The position numbers were made by a program, and so were the translations under genes. The notes under the pieces were generated by a model. It was not told where the DNA came from. It saw only the letters and a list, made by a program, of their open reading frames with translations, and did not search any database. Shown one piece after another: positions 55,880 to 63,271 of a stretch of DNA of 64,000 bases. How positions within the stretch are numbered: position 1 is the first letter of the stretch; each line of letters opens with the position of its first letter. Source of the stretch: Acidovorax sp. Leaf160 (GTDB taxonomy: Bacteria; Pseudomonadota; Gammaproteobacteria; Burkholderiales; Burkholderiaceae_C); the NCBI RefSeq assembly GCF_001424265.1, contig NZ_LMOV01000001.1, forward strand, positions 397,873 to 461,872. The letters are read 5' to 3'.

Positions 55880-56887
55880 ATGTCGCTGCTTGAAGTCCAG
55901 AACCTCGTCGTCGAATTCCCGAACCGCCGCGGCACGCTGCGTGCGCTGGACGACATCTCCTTTTCCATCGCGCCGGGCGAGATCCTGGGCGTGGTGGGCG
56001 AATCGGGCGCCGGCAAGTCGCTCACGGGCGCGTCCATCATCGGCCTGCTGGAGCCGCCGGGGCGCATCGCCTCGGGCCAGATCCTGCTGGAAGGCGAGCG
56101 CATCGACAACCTGCCGGCGCACAAGATGCGGCAGGTGCGCGGCCGCCGCATCGGCGCCATCTTCCAGGACCCGCTCACCTCGTTGAATCCGCTCTACACC
56201 GTGGGCCAGCAGCTGATCGAGACCATCCGCACCCATCTGCCCATGGGCGCGGCCGAGGCCCGCCAGCGCGCCATCGACCTGCTCAAGGACACCGGCATTC
56301 CGGCGGCCGAGCAGCGTGTCGACCACTATCCGCACCAGTTCTCCGGCGGCATGCGCCAGCGCGTGGTCATCGCCCTGGCGCTGGCGGCGTCGCCGCAGCT
56401 CATCGTGGCCGACGAGCCCACCACGGCGCTCGACGTCTCCATCCAGGCGCAGATCATCCAGCTGCTGAAGAACATCTGCCGCTCGCGCGGCGCCGCCGTG
56501 ATGCTGATCACCCACGACATGGGCGTGATCGCCGAGACCTGCGACCGCGTGGCCGTGATGTACGCCGGCCGCATCGCCGAGATCGGGCCGGTGCACCAGG
56601 TCATCAACCACCCGGCGCATCCCTACACGGCGGGCCTCATGGCGTCCATCCCCGACATGACGCAGGACCGCGAGCGCCTGAACCAGATCGACGGCGCCAT
56701 GCCGCGCCTGAACGCCATCCCCAAGGGCTGCGCCTACAACCCGCGCTGCCCGCACACCTTCGACCGCTGCCGCACCGAGCGGCCCGAGCTGATGCCCGCC
56801 GGGGCCACCCGCGCCGCCTGCTGGCTGCACGACCCGGCTTCGGCGCGCGAGGCCGCTGCCGTCCACCTGCAAGGAGCCGCCGCATGA
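55880..56887 (+). CDS. Peptide ABC transporter ATPase (DppD/OppD family)
   Basis: 335 residues. Walker A VVGESGAGKSLTG, Q-loop AIFQDPLTSLNPLY, signature QFSGGMRQRV, Walker B LIVADEPTTALDV and H-loop LITHDMG are all intact. The C-terminal cysteine-rich OppD extension (GCAYNPRCPHTFDRC) could bind an iron-sulfur cluster. A GAAGGA ribosome site lies before the ATG. It overlaps the next ATPase gene by four bases. Confidence 0.96.
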   Translation: MSLLEVQNLVVEFPNRRGTLRALDDISFSIAPGEILGVVGESGAGKSLTGASIIGLLEPPGRIASGQILLEGERIDNLPAHKMRQVRGRRIGAIFQDPLTSLNPLYTVGQQLIETIRTHLPMGAAEARQRAIDLLKDTGIPAAEQRVDHYPHQFSGGMRQRVVIALALAASPQLIVADEPTTALDVSIQAQIIQLLKNICRSRGAAVMLITHDMGVIAETCDRVAVMYAGRIAEIGPVHQVINHPAHPYTAGLMASIPDMTQDRERLNQIDGAMPRLNAIPKGCAYNPRCPHTFDRCRTERPELMPAGATRAACWLHDPASAREAAAVHLQGAAA

Positions 56888-57951
56888 CCACGCCCATCGC
56901 AAACACGACCGCCCAGCCCGACGCCCAGCCCCCTGCGCAGGCCTTGGTGCGCGCCCACGACCTGGCCCGCACCTTCGACGTGTCGGCGCCGTGGCTGAAC
57001 CGCGTGCTGGAGCGCAAGCCGCGCACGCTGCTGCACGCGGTGGACGGCGTCAGCTTCGAGATCGAGCGCGGCAAGACGCTGGCGCTGGTGGGCGAATCGG
57101 GCTGCGGCAAGAGCACCGTCGCCCGGCTGCTGGTGGGCCTGTACGAGCCCACGCGCGGCGGCTTCACCTTCGACGGGCAGGACGCCCACGCCGCCTTCAA
57201 GGGCCGCGATGCCCGGGCCATGCGCCGCCGCATCCAGATGATCTTCCAGGACCCGTATGCCAGCCTGAACCCGCGCTGGCTGGTGGAAGACATCATCGGC
57301 GAGCCGCTCCGCGAGCACGGCCTGATCACCGACAAGGCCCAGCTCAAGACCCGCGTGGGCGAGCTGCTGCAGTCCGTGGGCCTGTCGCCGCTGGACATGG
57401 CCAAGTACCCACACCAGTTCTCCGGCGGGCAGCGCCAGCGCATCTCCATCGCCCGGGCGCTGGCCACCGAGCCGGAATTCCTGGTGTGCGACGAGCCCAC
57501 GTCGGCGCTCGACGTCTCGGTGCAGGCGCAGGTGCTCAACATCATGAAGGACCTGCAGCGCGAGCGAAAGCTCACCTACCTCTTCATCAGCCACAACCTG
57601 GCCGTGGTGCGCCATGTGGCGGACCAGGTCGGCGTGATGTACCTGGGCCGGCTGGTGGAGGTGGCGGACAAGCAGCAGCTCTTTTCCGCGCCGCGCCACC
57701 CCTACACCCGCATGCTGCTGGACGCGATCCCGAAGATGCACGACACCGGCCGCGCCCGCACGCCGGTGCAGGGCGAGGTGCCCAACCCCTTGAACCCGCC
57801 GGCCGGCTGCGCCTTCAACCCGCGCTGCCCCTACGCCAATGACCGCTGCCGCACCGAACGGCCCGCGCTCATCGACGACGGCGGCACGCGCGTGGCCTGC
57901 CATGGGATCGAAGAGGGGCGCATTCCGCTCGGGGAGATGGTCGCTGCATGA
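56884..57951 (+). CDS. Peptide ABC transporter ATPase (DppF/OppF family)
   Basis: 355 residues, coupled to the preceding gene by an ATGA overlap. Walker A VGESGCGKSTVA, Q-loop MIFQDPYASLNPRW, signature QFSGGQRQRI, Walker B FLVCDEPTSALDV and H-loop FISHNLA are present. The C-terminal GCAFNPRCPYANDRC block matches that of its partner. The two ATPases form the heterodimer driving the DppB/C-like channel. This is the last gene of the operon; no clear terminator follows in the 167-base gap to doxX. Confidence 0.96.
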   Translation: MTTPIANTTAQPDAQPPAQALVRAHDLARTFDVSAPWLNRVLERKPRTLLHAVDGVSFEIERGKTLALVGESGCGKSTVARLLVGLYEPTRGGFTFDGQDAHAAFKGRDARAMRRRIQMIFQDPYASLNPRWLVEDIIGEPLREHGLITDKAQLKTRVGELLQSVGLSPLDMAKYPHQFSGGQRQRISIARALATEPEFLVCDEPTSALDVSVQAQVLNIMKDLQRERKLTYLFISHNLAVVRHVADQVGVMYLGRLVEVADKQQLFSAPRHPYTRMLLDAIPKMHDTGRARTPVQGEVPNPLNPPAGCAFNPRCPYANDRCRTERPALIDDGGTRVACHGIEEGRIPLGEMVAA

Positions 57952-58118
57952 AGGGGTGGGCAGCGAGCGAGCCTGTCCGCCGAGCTCAGATCCGAATCCG
58001 GATCCGACGGCAGGCCATTCCTCTCGCCACCGCTCGCCCTAGGGCCTGCCGCCGGGCCTGATCCGGCAGCGCGCCCATCGCGGTGGGGCCCGCCGCCACG
58101 GCCCGCCGCGCCGCAGGG

Positions 58119-58556
58119 TCAGTTGAACCGGCCGTACACGCCGCCCACGCTGTAGCGGCCTGCGCCCAGCAGCATCACCGCCAGGGCGCCGAACAGGTAC
58201 AGGCCCTGCAGTTCCAGCGCCCAACCGCCTTGCTTGGTCAGCGCGAACAGGTCGGCCATGTGCACCAGTCCGAAGGCGACCAGCATGTTGACCACGATGA
58301 TGGCCGCGCCCGCGCGGGTGAAGAGGCCCACGATCAGCAGCACCGGCGCGACGATCTCGCCCACATAGACGCCATAGGCCAGCACGCTCGGCAGCCCGGC
58401 CTTGTCCAGCATGCCGGCGATGAAGCCGACGCCCGCCTGCAGCTTGTAGATGCCGTGCAGCAGAACCAGCACGCCGATGGCCAGTCGCAGGATCAGCTTG
58501 CCGGCGTCGTCGGACGCTGGAACCGGGGCGACAGGGGTGATGCGGGTTGCGTTCAT
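58119..58556 (-). CDS. DoxX family membrane protein
   Basis: 145 residues with four predicted TM segments: LILRLAIGVLVLLHGIYKL, VLAYGVYVGEIVAPVLLIVG, AGAAIIVVNMLVAFGLV and LYLFGALAVMLLGAG. The first matches the DoxX family start (R-x-x-x-G-x-x-x-L-x-H-G). DoxX-like proteins are small integral membrane proteins linked to thiol or quinone redox functions; the role here is not known. It is a single gene, convergent with the transporter operon. Confidence 0.9.
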   Translation of the reverse strand: MNATRITPVAPVPASDDAGKLILRLAIGVLVLLHGIYKLQAGVGFIAGMLDKAGLPSVLAYGVYVGEIVAPVLLIVGLFTRAGAAIIVVNMLVAFGLVHMADLFALTKQGGWALELQGLYLFGALAVMLLGAGRYSVGGVYGRFN

Positions 58557-59267
58557 GGGAAAAACCTCTCGATGGGTGTTGTAGAAGCCGTTGGGGGAAG
58601 AAAACCGTGCGCCGCCATGGCGCCAGGACCGGAAGTGTGCGCAGGCCTGCCGACCCCGTCTGTGCGCCAGCGCACACCGCGCAGTATGTGGCGCGGGCGA
58701 GCGGCGCGCATCAGGGTCCGTGCTGAACGGCAGGCGGCCATGGCCAGGGGCGCGGGGTGAGGTTTCCGGGGATTCACGGGTCTGTCATCGCGGCTGGACA
58801 GCATGCCGTGCTGCGCTTCGACGCCGCCGGCGGCGACGGCTACGGGACCCTGGCCGCCGTGCCCGCCGTGCCCGGCTGGACATCGGCGTGCTGGATGCCA
58901 ACGTGTTGTTCAGCTACATCGGCCAGCAGAGCCAGGATGCAGTAACGGGCCTGCCCGTGCTGCGCCGCCTTCCAGACGGTCTCTACAGCACCAGGGACTT
59001 CATGGCGCCTGCCCGCTGAGGTGGGGGAGGGGGCGGTAGCGATACCGCGAAACCGCTGCGGTCTGGAAGAGCGCTGGCGGGCCGAGACGGTCGGGCAGGT
59101 GGTCAACTGTCCCAGCGTGGCTTGTTCGAAGCGCTATTAAATAAATAGCATAAGACCCTGATTGGACGGGCGCGGGCGGGGCAAAAGACGGATATCGAGC
59201 CGCACCGGCCTGCCGATACCTGCCCGGACCTATCCACACCTGCCCCAACCTGCCCCAACCTGCCGCC
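58557..59267. other. Long intergenic region with possible gene remnant
   Basis: 711 bases without a convincing gene. On the plus strand, a frame at ~58780-58875 (VIAAGQHAVLRFDAAGGDG) and, shifted by one base, a frame ending at 59019 (GVLDANVLFSYIGQQSQDA, then LPDGLYSTRDFM) look more protein-like than their surroundings. They could be two pieces of one decayed gene, but I do not recognise the family. An interspersed repeat lies at 59133. The remainder (58557-58740) should hold the doxX promoter. Confidence 0.4.
59133..59182 (-). repeat. AT-palindrome interspersed repeat, copy 4
   Basis: About 50 bases: on the plus strand GCTATTAAATAAATAGC, then ATAAGACCCTGATTGGACGG and GCGCGGGCGGGGC. It is closest to copy 1 at 24098: both have the palindrome, then ACCCT...T...G(A/G)ACGGGCGC. 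It lies ~85 bases downstream of the hexR stop. Confidence 0.75.
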
Positions 59268-60113
59268 TCAGGTATAGCGCTTGGCCCGCAGGTTGTCCTT
59301 CATCTGCTGCAGCCCGCGCTGCAGCGGCTCGCCGATGCGCAGCGCCACGCAGGTGGCCAGCACGTCGATGATCAGCAGGTGCAGCAACCGCGACACCATG
59401 GGGCTGTAGCGGTCGTAGCCCTCGGGGTGGTCGGCGGCCAGGTGGATCGGGCAGGCCAGCGCCAGGGGCGAGCCGCTGGCGGTGATGGCGATGGTCGTGG
59501 CGCCGTTGCGGCGGGCGATGTCGGCCGCGTCCATCAGGTCGCGCGTGCGGCCGGAGTTGGAGACGATGATCAGACAGTCGCCCGGACCCAGCAGCGTGGC
59601 GCTCATCACCTGCATGTGGCCGTCGCTGGTGCTGATGCTGGTGATGCCGAGGCGGAAGAACTTGTGCTGCGCATCCTGCGCGACGATGCCCGAGTTGCCG
59701 ACGCCGTAGATCTCGATGCGGTGGCCCGTCTTCCAGGTCGCGGCGATGGCGTCCACCGCCCGCTCGATCGCGCCGCTGCTGGCGGCATTGCGGTACTGCA
59801 GAAACGCGGCCACCGCGTTGTCCACCACCTTCACCAGCACGTCGCCGGTCTTGTCGTCGGCGTCCACGCTGCGGTGGATGAAGGGCACGCCCTCGCTCAC
59901 GCTGCCGGCCAGCTTCAGCTTGAAGTCGGCCAGCCCGTCGTAGCCCATGCTGCGGCAAAAGCGCACCACGGTGGGCTTGCTCACCCCGGCCCGCGCGGCC
60001 AGCTCGCGCACCGGCAGGCGCGCGAAGGCGCGCGCGTCCTGCAGCACCAGTTCGGCCACCCGCTGCTCGGCCGGCGCCAGGGAGGGCAGGGAGGCGGTGA
60101 TTCGTTCAAGCAT
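59268..60113 (-). CDS. hexR: HexR-type RpiR family transcriptional regulator
   Basis: 281 residues. An N-terminal RpiR helix-turn-helix (REL-AARAGVSKPTVVRFCRSMG) is followed by a sugar-isomerase (SIS) domain with IEIYGVGNSGIVAQDA and CLIIVSNSGRTRDLMDAA. In proteobacteria HexR represses glucose catabolic genes and releases DNA on binding 2-keto-3-deoxy-6-phosphogluconate. The location next to zwf, tal and glk supports that role. It lies downstream of zwf on the same strand, separated by the long structured repeat. The ATG at 60113 gives the standard N-terminus MLERITASLPSLAPAEQRVA. Confidence 0.93.
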   Translation of the reverse strand: MLERITASLPSLAPAEQRVAELVLQDARAFARLPVRELAARAGVSKPTVVRFCRSMGYDGLADFKLKLAGSVSEGVPFIHRSVDADDKTGDVLVKVVDNAVAAFLQYRNAASSGAIERAVDAIAATWKTGHRIEIYGVGNSGIVAQDAQHKFFRLGITSISTSDGHMQVMSATLLGPGDCLIIVSNSGRTRDLMDAADIARRNGATTIAITASGSPLALACPIHLAADHPEGYDRYSPMVSRLLHLLIIDVLATCVALRIGEPLQRGLQQMKDNLRAKRYT

Positions 60114-60177
60114 TCAGCGCTCCACGGCGTACCGCACCATGGACGGCAGCCTGGGCGTTCGCAGCGGCCTCCACCGT

Positions 60178-60312
60178 CGAAAGACCGCGGAGCAGGCCAT
60201 GCCAGCAGGCGCCGCGGAACGGGCTTCGCCAGGCCGCTGGCGTCGTCCCCCTGCCCGACGTGCACGGCACGGCGAGAGCGGAGGGAAGCGGCGCAGCCGC
60301 TCGGGGGGGGGG
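60178..60312 (-). repeat. Long structured interspersed repeat, copy 3 (zwf-hexR spacer)
   Basis: About 135 bases collinear with 40682-40815: CGCGGAGCAGGCCA, TGCCAGCAGGCG, CGCCAGGCCGCTGGCG, CTGCCCGACGTGCACGG, GAGAGCGGAGGGAAGCGGC-GCA-GCCGCTC and a long G-run. It begins eight bases after the zwf stop in the direction of transcription, with the G-run/hairpin end facing zwf, exactly as the other two copies face their upstream genes. Confidence 0.87.
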
Positions 60313-60320
60313 ATTCATGC

Positions 60321-61787
60321 TCAAGTCTCTTCCATCCAGCTGTGCCCCTCGCGCGCCACCATGGCGCTGGCGGCGGCCGGCCCCCAGGTGCCGGCGGCAT
60401 AGGGCCGTGGGCCTTCGCTCGCGTCCTGCCAGGCCTGCATGATGGGTTCGACCCAGCGCCAGGCGGCTTCCTGTTCGTCGGCCCGCACGAAGAGGTTCAG
60501 GCGGCCGGCGATCACGTCCAGCAGCAGCCGCTCGTAGGCGCCCACGCGTTCCGTTCCGAAGCGCTGCTCGAAGTCCAGGTCCAGGTGCACCTGGGCCAGC
60601 GACTGGGCCTCGGCGCCGCGCGCGCTGCGTTTCTCCTGGCCGGCAGCGAACAGGTGCAGCGCCACGCCGTCGCGCGGCTGCAGGTGGATCACCAGCCGAT
60701 TGGCCGTGCCCAGCGGCGTGCGGTAGATGGGGTGGGGCGTGGCGCGGAAGTTGATGGCGATATGCGCCTCGTGCGCGGCCAGCCGCTTGCCGGTGCGGAT
60801 GTAGAAGGGCACGCCGGCCCAGCGCCAGTTGGCGATCTCGGTGCGCAGGGCGACGAAGGTCTCGGTGCGGCTGCCGGGCGGCACGCCGGTTTCCTCGGCA
60901 TAGCCGGGCACGCGCTCGCCACCGGTGCTGCCAGCCGTGTACTGCCCGCGTATGACGTCGCGCGACAGGGTGGCGGGCGTCCAGGGCACCAGCGAGTGCA
61001 GCACCTTGAGCTTCTCGTCGCGGATGGCGTCGGCCGTGGCGTTGATGGGCGGCTCCATGGCGATGGCGCACAGCAGCTGCAGCGCGTGGTTCTGCACCAT
61101 GTCGCGCAGCGCGCCCGTGCCGTCGTAGAAGGCGCCGCGCTTTTCCACGCCCAGCTTCTCGGCCATGGTGATCTCGATGCTGGCCACCATCTCGCGGCGC
61201 CAGAGCGGCTCGAACAGCACGTTGCCGAAGCGCAGCGCCAGCAGGTTCTGCACGGCCGGCTTGCCCAGGTAGTGGTCGATGCGGAAGATCTGCTCTTCGC
61301 GGAACACGCGGCGCACGGCGGCGTTGATGGCGCGGTTGGATTCGAGGTCGTGGCCCAGCGGCTTTTCCAGCACCACGCGCGTCTTAGGCGTGGCCAGGCC
61401 TGCGGCGCCCAGCTGCTCGCAGGCGGTGGTGAAGAGGCTGGGCGCGGTCGCCAGATACATCACCACGGTGTCGGCATTGCGCTCCTGCAGCCGGACTGCC
61501 AGCTCGGCATAGTCCTCGGGCCGGGAAAGGTCCACCCGCTGGTACTGCAGCAGCGCAGCGAAGCGTTCGAACTCCTCGGACGTGGGGCGCTTTTCCTGGA
61601 TCACCGCGTCAAAGCGGCTGGCGATCAGCTCGCGGTATTCCGCATCCGTCATTTCGTCGCGCGCCACGCCGATGATGCGGCCGCCCTCGGGCAGCGAGCC
61701 GTGGCGGAACGCCTGGAAGAGGGCGGGGAGCAATTTGCGCCATGCAAGGTCGCCCGTGCCGCCAAACAGAACCAGATCGAAGCTCAT
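60321..61787 (-). CDS. zwf: Glucose-6-phosphate 1-dehydrogenase
   Basis: 488 residues. It oxidises glucose-6-phosphate to 6-phosphogluconolactone, feeding the pentose-phosphate and Entner-Doudoroff routes. The dinucleotide motif is LFGGTGDLAWRK, the catalytic-site peptide FRIDHYLGKPAVQN, and EKPLGHDLESN and the C-terminal substrate-binding region are typical. Its start at 61787 faces tal across a 239-base gap. No pgl, edd or eda gene is in the window, although these often accompany zwf. HexR, encoded just downstream, is the probable regulator. Confidence 0.97.
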   Translation of the reverse strand: MSFDLVLFGGTGDLAWRKLLPALFQAFRHGSLPEGGRIIGVARDEMTDAEYRELIASRFDAVIQEKRPTSEEFERFAALLQYQRVDLSRPEDYAELAVRLQERNADTVVMYLATAPSLFTTACEQLGAAGLATPKTRVVLEKPLGHDLESNRAINAAVRRVFREEQIFRIDHYLGKPAVQNLLALRFGNVLFEPLWRREMVASIEITMAEKLGVEKRGAFYDGTGALRDMVQNHALQLLCAIAMEPPINATADAIRDEKLKVLHSLVPWTPATLSRDVIRGQYTAGSTGGERVPGYAEETGVPPGSRTETFVALRTEIANWRWAGVPFYIRTGKRLAAHEAHIAINFRATPHPIYRTPLGTANRLVIHLQPRDGVALHLFAAGQEKRSARGAEAQSLAQVHLDLDFEQRFGTERVGAYERLLLDVIAGRLNLFVRADEQEAAWRWVEPIMQAWQDASEGPRPYAAGTWGPAAASAMVAREGHSWMEET

Positions 61788-61857
61788 CGTGCAGTGACTT
61801 TCCTGACTGAAAGGTTGAAGGGAAGGAAGCGGTAAGCCGGAGGCTGGAAAAAGCTGG

Positions 61858-61870
61858 CGGTATGTTACCG
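61858..61870. promoter_or_regulatory. Perfect palindrome in the zwf-tal promoter region (candidate operator)
   Basis: CGGTA-TGT-TACCG, a 13-base inverted repeat with a three-base centre, lies 71 bases upstream of zwf and 157 bases upstream of tal. Its position between two HexR-type targets makes it a candidate binding site for HexR or another regulator. It does not match the gammaproteobacterial HexR consensus I know (TGTAATnnnATTACA-like) beyond the TGT...TAC core, so the assignment is a guess. Confidence 0.3.
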
Positions 61871-62026
61871 AGTTTCATGGTGGCGGTCACCGCTGACAGC
61901 AAAGTGCCGGCGCCGCGTCTTACACTGGCCGCTGGAAACTCCCGGTCGGGCGAGGCTTTCGCCTGCCCGACGGCTTACCCACCCGCCACTGCTTCAACCG
62001 ACAGCACTTCCGCAGGAACAACCGCC

Positions 62027-62977
62027 ATGAACCAACTAGACGCTCTCAAACAGTTCACCACCGTGGTGGCCGACACCGGCGACTTCCGCCAGCTGAGCGC
62101 CTTCCAGCCGCAGGACGCCACCACCAACCCCTCGCTCATCCTGAAGGCGGTGCAGAAACCCGATTACGCGCCGCTGCTGACCGAGGCCGTCGCGCGCTGG
62201 CGCGGCCGTCCGCTCGACGAGGTGATGGACCGGCTCATCGTGCGCTTCGGCTGCGAGATTCTTTCGCTGATTCCCGGCCGCGTCTCCACCGAGGTGGACG
62301 CACGCCTGTCGTTCGACACCGAGGCGACCATCACCCGTGGCGAACGCATCATCGAGCTGTACCAGGCCGAGGGCATTCCCACGGACCGCGTGCTCATCAA
62401 GATCGCGTCCACCTGGGAGGGCATCGAAGCGGCCCGCCGGCTGGAGGCGCGCGGCATCCACACCAACCTGACGCTGCTGTTCTCGTTCGCGCAGGCCGTC
62501 GCCTGCGGCCAGGCCAAGGTGCAGCTGATCTCGCCCTTCGTCGGGCGCATCTACGACTGGTACAAGAAGCAGGCGGGCGCCAGCTGGGACGAAGCCGCCA
62601 TGGCCGGCGCCAACGACCCGGGCGTGCAGTCCGTGCGGCAGATCTACCAGCACTACAAGCATTTCGGCATCGCCACCGAGGTGATGGGTGCCAGCTTTCG
62701 CAACGTGGGCCAGATCGTCGCCCTGGCCGGCTGCGACCTGCTCACCATCGCGCCCGACCTGCTGGCCCAGCTGGCGCAAAGCGAGCTGCCGGTGCAGCGC
62801 GCGCTGGACGCTGACGCGGCGCGGGGGCTCGACCTGCCGGCCGTGAACTACGACGAGCCGGGCTTCCGCTATGCGCTCAACGCCGACGCCATGGCCACGG
62901 AAAAGCTGGCCGAGGGCATCCGCGCCTTCGCTGCTGATGCGGCCAAGCTCGAGCAGCTGATGCAGGCTGCTGCGTGA
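62027..62977 (+). CDS. tal: Transaldolase
   Basis: 316 residues, the classic TalB-like subfamily. It transfers dihydroxyacetone units between sedoheptulose-7-phosphate and glyceraldehyde-3-phosphate in the non-oxidative pentose-phosphate branch. The Schiff-base lysine is K125 in [25 protein letters not shown] near the start and the [14 protein letters not shown] block are diagnostic. The start at 62027 has AGGA upstream and the family N-terminus [20 protein letters not shown]; an upstream open frame is leader sequence. Confidence 0.97.
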   Translation: MNQLDALKQFTTVVADTGDFRQLSAFQPQDATTNPSLILKAVQKPDYAPLLTEAVARWRGRPLDEVMDRLIVRFGCEILSLIPGRVSTEVDARLSFDTEATITRGERIIELYQAEGIPTDRVLIKIASTWEGIEAARRLEARGIHTNLTLLFSFAQAVACGQAKVQLISPFVGRIYDWYKKQAGASWDEAAMAGANDPGVQSVRQIYQHYKHFGIATEVMGASFRNVGQIVALAGCDLLTIAPDLLAQLAQSELPVQRALDADAARGLDLPAVNYDEPGFRYALNADAMATEKLAEGIRAFAADAAKLEQLMQAAA

Positions 62978-62993
62978 TGGCGATCCGCCGCGC

Positions 62994-63015
62994 GCGGTAG
63001 TCGCGGTAGTCGCGG
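62994..63015. repeat. Short 9-bp tandem repeat after tal
   Basis: Two and a half copies of gcggtagtc, beginning 17 bases after the tal stop codon. Probably slippage-derived; no function is apparent. The surrounding 294-base gap to glk has no other gene. Confidence 0.7.
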
Positions 63016-63136
63016 CGGCGAGTGTCTGCACCACCCGGCGGGGAGGGGTCGAACTCCGCCAGCGCCGCTACGCAGGCGTTCGGCTGACTGCGCTGCGGCG
63101 CATTTTCCGAACGCTTTCAAGTGCCATCTTGAAGTA

Positions 63137-63190
63137 AAAATGGGTCTTGGCGCTTGATATGCATAGATATTATGCTATTTAAATAATAGC
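63137..63190 (+). repeat. AT-palindrome interspersed repeat, copy 5 (upstream of glk)
   Basis: About 54 bases: AAAATGGGTC, then GGCGCTTGATATGCATAGAT, ending GCTATTTAAATAATAGC. It shares order and spacing with copy 3 at 55790. It lies 82 bases before the glk start, so it is either in the glk promoter region or in its 5' leader. Confidence 0.8.
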
Positions 63191-63271
63191 ATCTTCGTCA
63201 ATCCGCTGTGTCAGGCATCTGCCATCGGCTCGCCTGCCCGCCACCCTCTCACCATCCATCCCCCGCCCACC

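Noticed and set aside
59379-61835. Long plus-strand open frame across hexR and zwf
   Set aside because: Antisense to two well-identified genes and continuous through a repeat; the composition is that of a shadow frame.
61920-61945. TACACT near 61930 as a tal -10 box
   Set aside because: The only -35-like sequence upstream (CTGACA) is 22 bases away, too far for a standard sigma-70 promoter.
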